Shown here: in pieces, positions 8,288 to 16,689 of the stretch
Position numbering within the stretch: the stretch's first letter is position 1
Layout of the letters: every line of letters begins with the position of its first letter
Assembly (NCBI RefSeq): GCF_009827575.1
Contig: NZ_WTYR01000001.1
Coordinates: 2,391,001 to 2,455,000 of the forward strand
DNA length: 64,000 nt
Origin: Alteriqipengyuania halimionae
GTDB taxonomy: Bacteria > Pseudomonadota > Alphaproteobacteria > Sphingomonadales > Sphingomonadaceae
Direction: 5' to 3'
Position numbers and translations under genes: made by a program
Notes under the pieces: generated by a model
What the model was told of the DNA's origin: nothing
The model's database searches: none
The model's input: the letters and a program-made list of their open reading frames with translations, nothing else

Positions 8288-8551
8288 TCAGACCTTGCCC
8301 GTCACGATCATCCATGCCGCGAGGATGTTGAAGACACTGTAGACCATGTAGGCCAGCACCCAGCCGTGCGAACCATCGGCGGCGAGCAGCATCGCGCCCA
8401 AGAGAACGATGAATTCGAGCGCCAGGCTAAATCGCCCGTGCATAAGGTGGAACCAAGGCATCTGCTGGAGCGCGGGATGATTGCTTGCCAGCGCAGCCTT
8501 GTGCGCCGCGAAGTTCCCGACACCGAGGAGGAAGACGAGCAGGATGGCCAT
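8288..8551 (-). CDS. Small hypothetical membrane protein
   Basis: An 87-residue protein with three hydrophobic segments (about residues 1-15, 40-57 and 63-83) and a basic-histidine loop. The family is not recognised. It sits between the lipid-kinase gene and the LytTR two-component pair, and its upstream region holds repeated GGTCGA motifs. Regulation by the neighbouring response regulator is possible but unproven. Confidence 0.6.
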   Translation of the reverse strand: MAILLVFLLGVGNFAAHKAALASNHPALQQMPWFHLMHGRFSLALEFIVLLGAMLLAADGSHGWVLAYMVYSVFNILAAWMIVTGKV

Positions 8552-8581
8552 GGCCCTGCATTAGCACAAATGCGTCGTGGA

Positions 8582-8642
8582 TCGACCATGTCGCTCGACC
8601 GTTAGCGGCGACCTTTGGTCGACCCTGCGCGTCGTTGGTCGA
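8582..8642. repeat. Repeated GGTCGA/TCGACC motifs upstream of the small membrane gene
   Basis: Two direct copies of TTGGTCGA at 8615-8622 and 8635-8642 start 20 bp apart, about two helical turns. Two inverted copies of the core, TCGACC, lie at 8582-8587 and 8595-8600. They occupy the region 31-91 nt upstream of the small membrane gene's start (8551). The spacing of the direct pair resembles LytTR-type sites, whose repeats bind one face of DNA. The rest of the 8552-8820 gap shows only the inverted repeat listed next. Confidence 0.45.
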
Positions 8643-8747
8643 GCGAGGCTAAGGCCGATCGCACAGAGGCCTATATCGGTGGGCGACGGACAATCCCCCC
8701 AGACCCTCCGTCACGGCGCACTCCGCTCCCCGAAACGGGTGTGCCGG

Positions 8748-8783
8748 GCGGCCCGACGCCATTCAGTCCCGGCGTCGGGCCGC
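8748..8783. terminator. Strong inverted repeat after the response-regulator gene
   Basis: A perfect 13-bp stem, GCGGCCCGACGCC with GGCGTCGGGCCGC, around a 10-nt loop, 38 nt beyond the stop of the response-regulator gene. It lacks a clean U-tract on either strand, so it may be a weak terminator or an RNA-stabilising hairpin for the two-component transcript. Confidence 0.6.
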
Positions 8784-8820
8784 AACCATTCTTTCGTCTT
8801 GCGATCCCTCTGGAGGCCGC

Positions 8821-9546
8821 TCAGCGGCCGGCCATCGCCTTGACCTTCGAGAGATAGGTTCGCCCGATCCGCACTTCGTCGCCGTTTTCAAGCTCGACCA
8901 GCCAGACACCAAGGCCATCATGCCTCAATCCGTTAATGGCCGATTTGGCGAGAATGACCGAGCGATGCACCCGGATAAAGCGCGTGGGATCGAGACGCTC
9001 TTCGAGGCCGGACACCGTCTGCAGCAAAAGGTAGCTGCGATCCTCGACATGCAGGCGCACGTAATCGCGCTCGGCGTCGATGCGGTGCACGTCGTCGATT
9101 GGCACCCGAAGCAATTCCGAGCGATGCGGAACCCACAATTCTTCCAACCAGGGGCTGGCGCTCTCGCCATCGCTCACGCGGCGCGTAACGGCGCGAGCAA
9201 CGGCGCGTTCGAGACGATCGGCCGCGACCGGCTTGAGTACGTAATCGACCGCATCGAGATCGAACGCCTCGACCGCAAAATGTTCATGCGCGGTGACAAA
9301 GATGATGGCGGGCCGCTGATCGAGCTTCTCGATCGCCCTGGCGAGGCCAAGCCCGTCCATCCCCGGCATGGTCATATCGAGCAACAGAAGATCTGGTTTC
9401 AGCGTATCGACCAGCGAGAGACCGGTCTCACCGTCATTGGCGGTGCCGACGACTTCGACCTGGGGCAGTTTTGCACAGATGACCTGCAGGCGATCGATCG
9501 CCAGCGGTTCGTCGTCGATAAGAAGCGTGCGGAGTTTCTCAGCCAT
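8821..9546 (-). CDS. LytTR-family response regulator
   Basis: A 241-residue regulator. The receiver domain (about 1-120) has the acidic pocket DDE at 11-13, phosphoacceptor D57 in LLLLDMTMPG, T85 and K105. A LytTR DNA-binding domain (about 140-240) follows, with the family pattern IDAERDYVRLH, FIRVHRSVI and VRIGRTYL. It overlaps the end of the sensor kinase gene by 8 nt and is the cognate partner. Targets are unknown. The repeated sites just upstream of the small membrane gene are a candidate. Confidence 0.93.
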   Translation of the reverse strand: MAEKLRTLLIDDEPLAIDRLQVICAKLPQVEVVGTANDGETGLSLVDTLKPDLLLLDMTMPGMDGLGLARAIEKLDQRPAIIFVTAHEHFAVEAFDLDAVDYVLKPVAADRLERAVARAVTRRVSDGESASPWLEELWVPHRSELLRVPIDDVHRIDAERDYVRLHVEDRSYLLLQTVSGLEERLDPTRFIRVHRSVILAKSAINGLRHDGLGVWLVELENGDEVRIGRTYLSKVKAMAGR

Positions 9547-10771
9547 GCGGGCCTCCCGGAATGCGGATCATGCTCACCCAACCGCGGCTCCCGTCGGGTC
9601 CCGCGCTCAGCGTGGCGCCACGGCCGAATCGCGCTTTCAGGCGATCTCGGACATTTGCCAAGCCGATGCCGAAACCGGTCCCACCAAGAAATCCGGGCTC
9701 GCTCGCGCCGCTATCGGCAACGCGCAGGACAAGATCGCCATTCTCGCGCCGCGCGGAAATTGCGATGGTCACCGGCTCGGTGCTCGGCGCAACCCCGTAT
9801 TTGACCGCGTTTTCGACCAGCGGTTGCAGGATCATGCCCGGCACGCGCCTATCCTCGAGATCTGCGGGGACATCGATTTCGACCTTCAGCCGCTTGGGAA
9901 AGCGGACCGATTCGATTTCCAGATAATGCCGCTGCAGATCGATTTCGTCGGCCAGTTCGACATCGCCGGTCGGATCTTCAGACAGCGAATGGCGATAGAA
10001 GTTCGAGATCGTCTGGATCATCGTTTCAGCCCGCTCGCTGCGGCCTGTCATCACCAGCGCGGAGAGCGAGTTGAGCGTGTTGAACAGGAAATGCGGATTG
10101 ACCTGGTAGCGCAGACTTCGCAACTCGGCGGTGCGCGCCGCCTCGCGGAATTCGCCCGCTTGCCGCTCGGCCGACCGGGCAGCTTCAGAGCGCACGAGCG
10201 CGAAATAGAGCGCCGCCCAGGCGAGAAACACGAAATACCGGTTGAGTGCGAGATCGACCAGCGCGGCGATCTGCTGCCCCTGGGTGGCCGAACGGTCGAC
10301 CCGCACAGTCGTCCCCTCACCGTTTTCGGTCGAAACCCGGCGGCCGCCCTGTCCGTCATCGCGCCCCGGCACATCGATCAGGACATTGCCCGATTCGTCG
10401 CTGCGAATGGTCACGCCTTCGCGTTCGCCCAGCTTCTGCTGCACCTGCTTCGCGACCGGAGCGAAAACGATCTGGTTGACCCCGGCCACCACGAAAGCGA
10501 ACGGCACGAGCAGCAAGAGCGTGGCTACCACGCGCGTCGGCGTTGTAAATCGCTCGAGTGCGCGCAGGAGGGGCCACAGGCCGATGGTGGCGAGAATGGC
10601 GGCGGCGGTCACAGCCGCGCGACGCCACATCAATTGCCCAGTGACATCGAGCCCGAGCAGCGTACTGCGCAGAGTCACGAGGACAAAATACGTCGCCCAC
10701 ACGAGCGCAATCGAGACGATCACCGTTTTCGGCGAGACTCGCGGAGTGGAACGGGCAGTCGAAGAATCCAT
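9539..10771 (-). CDS. LytS/YehU-type sensor histidine kinase
   Basis: A 410-residue membrane kinase with hydrophobic segments at about 17-40, 52-70, 82-105 and 175-195. Between the last two lies an extracytoplasmic loop of about 70 residues. The His_kinase (PF06580) phosphoacceptor is H227 in NPHFLFNTLNSL. The N-box LQPLVENAVKYGV and the glycine motif GTGFGIGLANVRDRL form the ATPase domain. It pairs with the downstream LytTR regulator through overlapping genes. The ligand is unknown; the loop sequence is polar and low in cysteines. Confidence 0.92.
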   Translation of the reverse strand: MDSSTARSTPRVSPKTVIVSIALVWATYFVLVTLRSTLLGLDVTGQLMWRRAAVTAAAILATIGLWPLLRALERFTTPTRVVATLLLLVPFAFVVAGVNQIVFAPVAKQVQQKLGEREGVTIRSDESGNVLIDVPGRDDGQGGRRVSTENGEGTTVRVDRSATQGQQIAALVDLALNRYFVFLAWAALYFALVRSEAARSAERQAGEFREAARTAELRSLRYQVNPHFLFNTLNSLSALVMTGRSERAETMIQTISNFYRHSLSEDPTGDVELADEIDLQRHYLEIESVRFPKRLKVEIDVPADLEDRRVPGMILQPLVENAVKYGVAPSTEPVTIAISARRENGDLVLRVADSGASEPGFLGGTGFGIGLANVRDRLKARFGRGATLSAGPDGSRGWVSMIRIPGGPHG

Positions 10772-10850
10772 CGTTTAGCTTCTAGCCCAACTTCACCGCG
10801 TTGGCGCAGGCTTGGTCGAGAAGCGGTTGCCGTTCATCGACCAATCACGC

Positions 10851-12377
10851 CTATTTCGCCGACAGCAGGCCTTCTTCGGCGATCTTCCGGCTCCATTCGG
10901 CGGGTGCCTGCTTGTGGACGTTGGTGCCGTCGCTATCGACCGCGACCGTTACCGGCATATCCTTGACCGTGAATCCGTAGATCGCCTCCATGCCGAGGTC
11001 TTCGAACGCCACCACCTTCGATTCGCGAATGGCGCGGCTGACGAGATAGGCAGCCCCTCCGACGGCCATCAGATAGGCGACCTTGAAGCGGCTGATCACT
11101 TCCACCGCATCCTGCCCGCGTTCGGCCTTGCCGATCATGGCCAGCAGGCCGAGATCGAGCATTGTCTCGGTGAACTTGTCCATCCGGGTGGCGGTCGTCG
11201 GGCCGGCCGGGCCCACGACTTCGCCCATTACCGGATCGACCGGGCCGACATAATAGATCGCGCGGCCCTTGAACTCGACGGGCAGTTCCTCGCCCTTGTC
11301 GAGCATATCCTGGATCCGCTTGTGCGCGGCATCGCGCCCGGTGAGCATCGCGCCGTTCAGGAGCAGGCGATCGCCGGCTTTCCAGCTTGCGACTTCCTCG
11401 GGCGTGAGATTGTCGAGATCGACGCGTTTGGCCGAGCTGTCGGGCGCCCATTCGACCTTGGGCCATTCGTCGAGATCGGGCGGATCCATGAAGCTCGGCC
11501 CCGAACCGTCCAGCGTGAAATGCGCGTGGCGCGTGGCGGCGCAATTGGGGATCATGCCGACCGGCTTCCCTGCGGCATGGCACGGCCAGTCGAGAATCTT
11601 GACGTCGAGAATGGTCGAAAGGCCGCCAAGGCCCTGCGCTCCGACACCGGTCGCATTGACCGCGTCGAAAATCTCGATCCGCAGCCGTTCGATATCGGTC
11701 TGCGGCCCGCGCGCTTTCAATTGCGCCATGTCGATCGGATCCATCAGGCTCTTCTTCGCGAGCTTGACGCAGTGTTCGGCCGTACCGCCGATACCGATTC
11801 CCAGCATGCCCGGAGGACACCAGCCCGCGCCCATCGAGGGAATCTGCTCGAGCACCCAGTCGACGATATTGTCCGACGGGTTCATCATCTTGAACTTGGA
11901 CTTGTTCTCGCTGCCGCCACCCTTCGCGGCGACGTCGATCTCGACCGTATTGCCCGGGACCATTTCGACCGACAGCACGCACGGCGTGTTGTCCTTGGTG
12001 TTGCGGCGGGTGAAGGCAGGATCGGCGAGTATCGAGGCGCGCAGCTTGTTTTCGGGATGGGTATAAGCGCGACGGACGCCTTCATCGACGACCTCCTGCA
12101 GGCTCATGTCGGATTCGAGGCGGCAGTCCTGGCCCCATTTCACGAACACGTTGACGATTCCGGTGTCCTGACAAATCGGACGATGTCCCTCGGCGCACAT
12201 CCGGCTGTTGGTGAGGATCTGCGCGATCGCATCCTTGGCCGCCGGGCCCTGTTCGGCCTCGTAGGCCGCGCCCAGCGCCTTGATGTAATCCATCGGGTGA
12301 TAATAGGAGATGTATTGCAGCGCGTCGGCGACGCTGTCGATCAGGTCCTGCTCGCGGATCGTCGTCATTGCAGCCAT
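10851..12377 (-). CDS. Fumarate hydratase, class I
   Basis: An iron-sulfur fumarase of about 508 residues that interconverts fumarate and malate in the TCA cycle. It combines the alpha (Fumerase) and beta (Fumerase_C) halves. Candidate [4Fe-4S] cysteines occur in RPICQDTG, in GWCPPGMLGIG and in NCAATRH. The C-terminal half contains KAPAEWSRK-type residues (here KQAPAEWSRKIAEEG). The ATG at 12377 has AGGGA upstream. The ATG at 12368 is an alternative. It is transcribed alone, divergent from the Pcm-like gene. Confidence 0.95.
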   Translation of the reverse strand: MAAMTTIREQDLIDSVADALQYISYYHPMDYIKALGAAYEAEQGPAAKDAIAQILTNSRMCAEGHRPICQDTGIVNVFVKWGQDCRLESDMSLQEVVDEGVRRAYTHPENKLRASILADPAFTRRNTKDNTPCVLSVEMVPGNTVEIDVAAKGGGSENKSKFKMMNPSDNIVDWVLEQIPSMGAGWCPPGMLGIGIGGTAEHCVKLAKKSLMDPIDMAQLKARGPQTDIERLRIEIFDAVNATGVGAQGLGGLSTILDVKILDWPCHAAGKPVGMIPNCAATRHAHFTLDGSGPSFMDPPDLDEWPKVEWAPDSSAKRVDLDNLTPEEVASWKAGDRLLLNGAMLTGRDAAHKRIQDMLDKGEELPVEFKGRAIYYVGPVDPVMGEVVGPAGPTTATRMDKFTETMLDLGLLAMIGKAERGQDAVEVISRFKVAYLMAVGGAAYLVSRAIRESKVVAFEDLGMEAIYGFTVKDMPVTVAVDSDGTNVHKQAPAEWSRKIAEEGLLSAK

Positions 12378-12523
12378 TCGTCGAAATCCCTTTGCTGTCG
12401 GCGGATGCGCCATAGGCTTATCGACGGCCAAGCGTCAAAGCGCTTCACCTATTGCAGGCGACACCGTAAAGCGGGCATTGCCAATACTGTTTTGCTCGCG
12501 TAACACACCTGCAGAGAGAAACC

Positions 12524-13102
12524 ATGACCGACCAACCCGCCGCGCGCCGCGCCATGATCGACAGCCAGCTCCGCACCAGCGGGGTCAACGACCCGCGCAC
12601 GCTCGCCGCGATGTTGCAGGTCGCGCGGGAAGATCACTTGCCCGAAGCGCGCCGCGCCAACGCCTATGTCGATCGCGCTGTGCCGCTGGGTGACGGTCGC
12701 GCTCTTCCCGCACCACTGTTTCACGGACGATTGTTGCAGGATTCCGACATCCGCGCGGGCGAGAAGGTGTTGATCGTCGATAGCGGGGCCGGATATCTGC
12801 CCGCACTGGTCGAAGTGCTCGGCGCCGATGTCACGGCGATCGCGCCCGAAGACGTCAGCAAGCGCGGCAGCAAGGGCGATTTCGACGTCCTGCTGATCGA
12901 CGGCGCGGTGGAGCGCTTTCCGCAGCAGCTGGCCAAGCGCCTCGCCGAAGGGGCCCGCGTGTTTACCGGAACCGTCACCCGCGGCGTCACTCGCTTTGCG
13001 ATGGGCAAGGCGCATGGCGGCGAAGTTGCGCTGGTCCCGCTCGCCGAAATGGGCGTCCCGGTGCTGGCGGAATTCGCCGCTGAAGAGGAATGGAGTTTCT
13101 GA
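12524..13102 (+). CDS. Protein-L-isoaspartate O-methyltransferase-like protein
   Basis: A 192-residue PCMT-family protein. The N-terminus (RRAMIDSQLRTSGVNDPRTL) and the ARREHF-like segment (here AREDHLPEARR) match Pcm, the repair enzyme that methylates isoaspartyl residues. The SAM-binding motif is degenerate, VLIVDSGAGYLPAL instead of an acidic GxGxG loop, and the protein is shorter than the usual 215 or so residues. Catalytic activity is therefore uncertain. It is preceded by AGAGAGAAACC and overlaps or abuts the tolC gene, a pairing common in sphingomonads. Confidence 0.8.
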   Translation: MTDQPAARRAMIDSQLRTSGVNDPRTLAAMLQVAREDHLPEARRANAYVDRAVPLGDGRALPAPLFHGRLLQDSDIRAGEKVLIVDSGAGYLPALVEVLGADVTAIAPEDVSKRGSKGDFDVLLIDGAVERFPQQLAKRLAEGARVFTGTVTRGVTRFAMGKAHGGEVALVPLAEMGVPVLAEFAAEEEWSF

Positions 13103-13107
13103 GAATC

Positions 13108-14583
13108 ATGCGAAGTGGCTTTGCAACCATCCTGCTGATCGGCACCGCGCTTGCGGCCACGCCGGCGCATGCCGATACGTTGCGCGAAGCGCTCGCCAAG
13201 GCTTATTCCAACAACCCGACCCTGCTTGCCGCCCGTGCCGATCAGCGCGCGACCGACGAGAATGTCGCGATCCAGCGCGCCGAAACCCGGCCTTCGGCCA
13301 GCGCCTCGGTCGATTATTCCGAATTCCTGATCCCCCAGTCGGACAGTCCTTTCGCACCTTCGCGTTCGGTCCAGGGTTCGGTCCAGCTCGGCGTCCCGAT
13401 CTACACCGGTGGAGCGACGCGCAATGCGATCCGCGCTGCCGAAACGCGAGTCGATGCCGGCCAGGCCGATCTGCGGGGCACGGAAAGCGAGCTCTTCACC
13501 CAGGTGGTCGCCGCGTACATGGATGTGATCCAGAACGAAGCGATCACCTCGCTCTCGCTCAACAATGTCGATGTCCTGCAGGTCAATCTTGAGGCCACCA
13601 GCGATCGCTTCGAGATCGGCGACCTGACACGCACCGACGTCGCACAGTCGCAATCGCGGCTCGCGCTGGCTCGCGGCGACTTGCGCAGCGCGCAATCGAA
13701 CCTGATCGGCGCGCGCGAACGCTATATCCAGCTGGTCGGCGACGCGCCCGACGATCTCCAGCCGCCGCCGCCGCTGCCCAATCTACCCGAAGACGTGAAC
13801 GAAGCGGTCGATGTCGCCCTGCAAGCCAACCCAGACATCCTCGCGGCCAAGGAACGCGCCCGGGCTGCGGGGTTCGATATCGATGTCGCAGGTGCCGGAC
13901 GCCTTCCGACATTGAGCGCGTTCATCGGGCAAGGCTACAACAACTATCTCGGCTCGCTCGGCGGTGCGGTGGTGACCGATCCGACCGATCCGAACCCCGA
14001 TCTCGTGCCGCAGGCGCAGGTCCAAACATCGACCACGGTCGGCCTGCGCGCTTCGATCCCGATCTACAGCGGTGGACGCGTTGCCGCGCAGGAACGCCAG
14101 GCACAGGCTCGCGCTTCCGCGGCGCTCGAACGCGAGATCGCCGTCGAACGCGGCGTGGTGCAACAGGTCCGCGCGGCGTTTGCGAGCTGGCGTGCCGCGA
14201 GCGCGATCGTCGAGGAAACGCAAGTTGCGGTGGAAGCCGCCGAGCTGGGGCTCGAAGGCGTGCGGGCGGAAAACACGGTCGGCAATCGCACCATCCTCGA
14301 TATCCTTAACGCGCAGCAGGAATTGCTCAGCGCGCGCGTCCAGCTCGTCACCGCACGCCGTAACGAATATGTCGCCGGCTTCTCGTTGCTGGCTGCAATG
14401 GGCCGTGCCGAGGCCCGCGATCTCAACCTAGATATCGGCGGTCCGCTCTACGATCCCGAGCTCAATTTCGAGCGCGTTGGCGGCAAGTGGTGGGACTGGG
14501 ACCGCGATCCCGATCCCGAAGCCGAGGGGACGAGAACCGTTGACACACCGTCCCAAACTGGCGCAGTCTCGCCCGATATGTAA
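13108..14583 (+). CDS. tolC: TolC-family outer-membrane efflux protein
   Basis: A type I secretion/efflux outer-membrane channel of about 491 residues. A signal peptide ending at AHA-D is followed by two OEP repeats. Each has long coiled-coil helices and a YTGG/YSGG beta-hairpin turn (VPIYTGGATRNAI near residue 97 and IPIYSGGRVAAQE near 320). The C-terminal tail is Asp/Pro-rich. The start at 13108 gives a standard signal peptide. An ATG at 13090 would overlap the Pcm-like gene. Inner-membrane partners are not in the window. Confidence 0.93.
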   Translation: MRSGFATILLIGTALAATPAHADTLREALAKAYSNNPTLLAARADQRATDENVAIQRAETRPSASASVDYSEFLIPQSDSPFAPSRSVQGSVQLGVPIYTGGATRNAIRAAETRVDAGQADLRGTESELFTQVVAAYMDVIQNEAITSLSLNNVDVLQVNLEATSDRFEIGDLTRTDVAQSQSRLALARGDLRSAQSNLIGARERYIQLVGDAPDDLQPPPPLPNLPEDVNEAVDVALQANPDILAAKERARAAGFDIDVAGAGRLPTLSAFIGQGYNNYLGSLGGAVVTDPTDPNPDLVPQAQVQTSTTVGLRASIPIYSGGRVAAQERQAQARASAALEREIAVERGVVQQVRAAFASWRAASAIVEETQVAVEAAELGLEGVRAENTVGNRTILDILNAQQELLSARVQLVTARRNEYVAGFSLLAAMGRAEARDLNLDIGGPLYDPELNFERVGGKWWDWDRDPDPEAEGTRTVDTPSQTGAVSPDM

Positions 14584-14625
14584 TTCGGATGAGCTGTAAA
14601 CGGCTCGAAACGGGGGATCCGTATC

Positions 14626-15057
14626 ATGCGACAGGAAGGCGAGCCCTCGGTCGAGGACATCCTTGCCTCGATCAAGAAAGTGATCGCAAGCGACCAGCGA
14701 ACCGCTTCGCCTGCACGGTCGGCGCGGGCGCAACCTGCCGAGCCCGCCAGCACGGAAGAGGTCGAGGAAGTGCTCGATCTGGGCGAGGCCGGGGAATTCA
14801 TCGAGGAAACGCCCAGCGAATCGCTGATCGGTGACGCTGCGGTCGATTCGATGCGCGAATCGCTCGCCGCGCTGGCGATGATGAGCGAGCCGCGCGCCAA
14901 GCCGCAGATCGTTCGCCAGGGCGAAACCTCGATCGAATCGCTGGTCCGCGAAATGCTGCGCCCGATGCTGTCGCAGTGGCTCGACGACAATCTGCCCGGC
15001 ATGGTGGAGCGCCTCGTGACCGAAGAAATCCGGCGGATTGCCGGCAAGAAGGACTGA
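14626..15057 (+). CDS. PopZ-like pole-organising protein (DUF2497)
   Basis: A 143-residue protein with the PopZ/DUF2497 plan. A short conserved N-terminal helix ([15 protein letters not shown]) is followed by a Pro/Glu-rich acidic linker (about 30-85). A conserved C-terminal multimerisation region ([21 protein letters not shown] and [12 protein letters not shown]) completes it. In Caulobacter PopZ forms a polar hub that anchors ParB-parS and the chromosome origin. Here the gene lies about 9.5 kb left of the proposed origin. The ferredoxin gene follows directly. The function is inferred from the family. Confidence 0.87.
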   Translation: MRQEGEPSVEDILASIKKVIASDQRTASPARSARAQPAEPASTEEVEEVLDLGEAGEFIEETPSESLIGDAAVDSMRESLAALAMMSEPRAKPQIVRQGETSIESLVREMLRPMLSQWLDDNLPGMVERLVTEEIRRIAGKKD

Positions 15058-15439
15058 GCACCCCATTCCCAAGCGCAAAGAGAATGCGAAAGCCCGCGCC
15101 GCCTACGCCAAGGCGGGTGGCGACGGGATTCGCCGCCATATCTTCCTGTGTTCGGTCAGCGAGAAGCAGAAATGCTGCGACAAGGCGACCGGCAAGGCCG
15201 CCTGGACCTATCTCAAGAAGCGCCTCAAGCAGTTGGGTCTGACCGGGTCCGGCGGGGTCATGCGCAGCAAGGCCGATTGCCTGACGATCTGTGCCGACGG
15301 CCCGATCGCGGTCGTCTGGCCCGACGGCGTCTGGTACCGCCACTGCATCGAAGAGGTGCTCGAGGACATCATCCAGCAACACCTGATCGGCGGCGTCCCG
15401 GTCGAAGAACACCGATTGCACGAACCAGAGGTGGCCTAG
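15038..15439 (+). CDS. Thioredoxin-like [2Fe-2S] ferredoxin
   Basis: A thioredoxin-fold (2Fe-2S) ferredoxin of 124-133 residues. The ligand pattern is two cysteines in [12 protein letters not shown] and a second pair spaced CLTIC, followed by [15 protein letters not shown]. This is typical of the alphaproteobacterial family whose electron partner is unknown. There is no ATG start. The choices are a TTG at 15038 that overlaps the popZ end by 20 nt, or an ATT at 15065 (PKRKENAK follows) with AAGGA at 15048-15052 upstream. Coordinates use the TTG. Confidence 0.85.
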   Translation: MPARRTEHPIPKRKENAKARAAYAKAGGDGIRRHIFLCSVSEKQKCCDKATGKAAWTYLKKRLKQLGLTGSGGVMRSKADCLTICADGPIAVVWPDGVWYRHCIEEVLEDIIQQHLIGGVPVEEHRLHEPEVA

Positions 15440-15448
15440 AGACCAGCT

Positions 15449-15757
15449 TTAGGCGTGGTCGTCGTCTTCATCCCAGTGCGAATCGGTCGGATGGTGGATC
15501 GACTCGTCGTGGCCTGTGCCGTTCGACAGGAAGATGAGCCCCATCAGCGCGCCCGTCACGAGCATCACCCCGGAAATCGCGATCGCGGTGGCGATGTAGA
15601 AGTGGATCGACGCCGCTTCGCCCGTCTTCCACAGCGCGAACAACGCCACGACCACAATCGCGACGGTCAGCATACCGAGCCGCTTCATCATCAGGCGGTA
15701 TCGCGCCCATGCGTAAGCGGAGTTCTGGGTCTCATCGAGCGGGGAAGGCTTGTTCAT
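15449..15757 (-). CDS. Hypothetical membrane protein with acidic tail
   Basis: A 102-residue protein with two hydrophobic helices (about 25-45 and 52-75) and an acidic, His-rich C-terminus (HWDEDDDHA). The family is not recognised. The ATG at 15757 has AGGAAAGGG directly upstream and is chosen over the longer frame. It is convergent with the ferredoxin gene, 9 nt apart. Confidence 0.7.
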   Translation of the reverse strand: MNKPSPLDETQNSAYAWARYRLMMKRLGMLTVAIVVVALFALWKTGEAASIHFYIATAIAISGVMLVTGALMGLIFLSNGTGHDESIHHPTDSHWDEDDDHA

Positions 15758-15861
15758 ACCCTTTCCTGTGGAGATCGCGCGCACTTGGTGCAAGGGGCAA
15801 GCCGATTCGCCAATCTGGCCCGGTCGTGGCATCATACCCTCACATAAAAGGGGAGACGCCA

Positions 15862-16308
15862 ATGCAGATCAGTCACTTGCTTGCCGACCGATCGGTCGAC
15901 GACATCATCGCGTGCACCGCGCAGGACAGCGTTCGCGACGCGGTAGCGAGACTCGCCGGGAAACGGATCGGGGCGATGCCTGTGCTTGGTTCGGCCGAGG
16001 GGGAGGGTGTCGAGCTGCTCGGCGTGTTCTCCGAGCGCGATGTGATTTACCGTCTCGCCGAAGAAGGCTCGCCATGCCTCGATCGTCCGGTCGCCAGCGT
16101 GATGAGCGCACCGGCAATCACCGCGACGCCGGATATGACGGTCGACGAGGCGCAGGGCCTGATGACCCGTCGGCGGATCCGCCATCTTCCGGTCGTCGAT
16201 GGGCGCGAGCTCTCAGGCTTCATTTCGATCGGCGATCTCGTCAAATCGAAGATCGGCGAGGTAGAAAGCGAAGCCGAGGCCATGCGCAGCTACATCCAGT
16301 CTTCGTAG
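15862..16308 (+). CDS. CBS-domain protein
   Basis: A 148-residue protein made of two CBS motifs (about 10-65 and 80-140), which as a pair usually bind adenine nucleotides and act as energy sensors. The second shows RRIRHLPVVDGRELSGFISIGDLV. No effector domain is fused, so it is a stand-alone CBS protein with no assigned target. GGGGAGA lies 6 nt before the ATG. Confidence 0.85.
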   Translation: MQISHLLADRSVDDIIACTAQDSVRDAVARLAGKRIGAMPVLGSAEGEGVELLGVFSERDVIYRLAEEGSPCLDRPVASVMSAPAITATPDMTVDEAQGLMTRRRIRHLPVVDGRELSGFISIGDLVKSKIGEVESEAEAMRSYIQSS

Positions 16309-16365
16309 ACGCGCTTTATCGCAAGCGTTGCAAGGGCGGGCCACCCCGCCCATATCGAACCTGCC

Positions 16366-16689
16366 ATGGAAACACCGACTCTCACCGCCAGCGCCGCCGC
16401 GCGCGTCAAGCAGATCGCCGTCAAACAGGGCTGCGATCCGATGTTGCGCCTTTCGGTCGAAGGCGGAGGATGTTCGGGCTTCCAGTACACATTCGCACTG
16501 GGCACGCCCGAAGACGAGGATTCATCCTCGCAGACCGATGGCGTGACGCTGCTGATCGATCCGGTCAGCCTCGATCTGGTTGCAGGCAGCACCGTCGATT
16601 TCGTCGAGTCCCTGGGGGGCGCAGCATTCCAGGTCGAAAACCCGCAGGCCGCCGCCGGCTGCGGCTGCGGATCGAGTTTCGGCATTTGA
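16366..16689 (+). CDS. erpA: Iron-sulfur cluster insertion protein ErpA/HesB family
   Basis: A 107-residue A-type Fe-S carrier that passes clusters to apoproteins. The three ligand cysteines are in GGGCSGF (C36) and in the C-terminal CGCGSSF (C99, C101). The short acidic insert (PEDEDSSSQTDG) is normal for ErpA. Its TGA overlaps the TTG start of the exonuclease III gene, so both share a transcript. Confidence 0.9.
   Translation: METPTLTASAAARVKQIAVKQGCDPMLRLSVEGGGCSGFQYTFALGTPEDEDSSSQTDGVTLLIDPVSLDLVAGSTVDFVESLGGAAFQVENPQAAAGCGCGSSFGI

Noticed and set aside
10812-12503. A 563-codon plus-strand open frame opposite the fumarase gene
   Set aside because: Antisense shadow of a confident class I fumarase, with low-complexity His/Arg composition.
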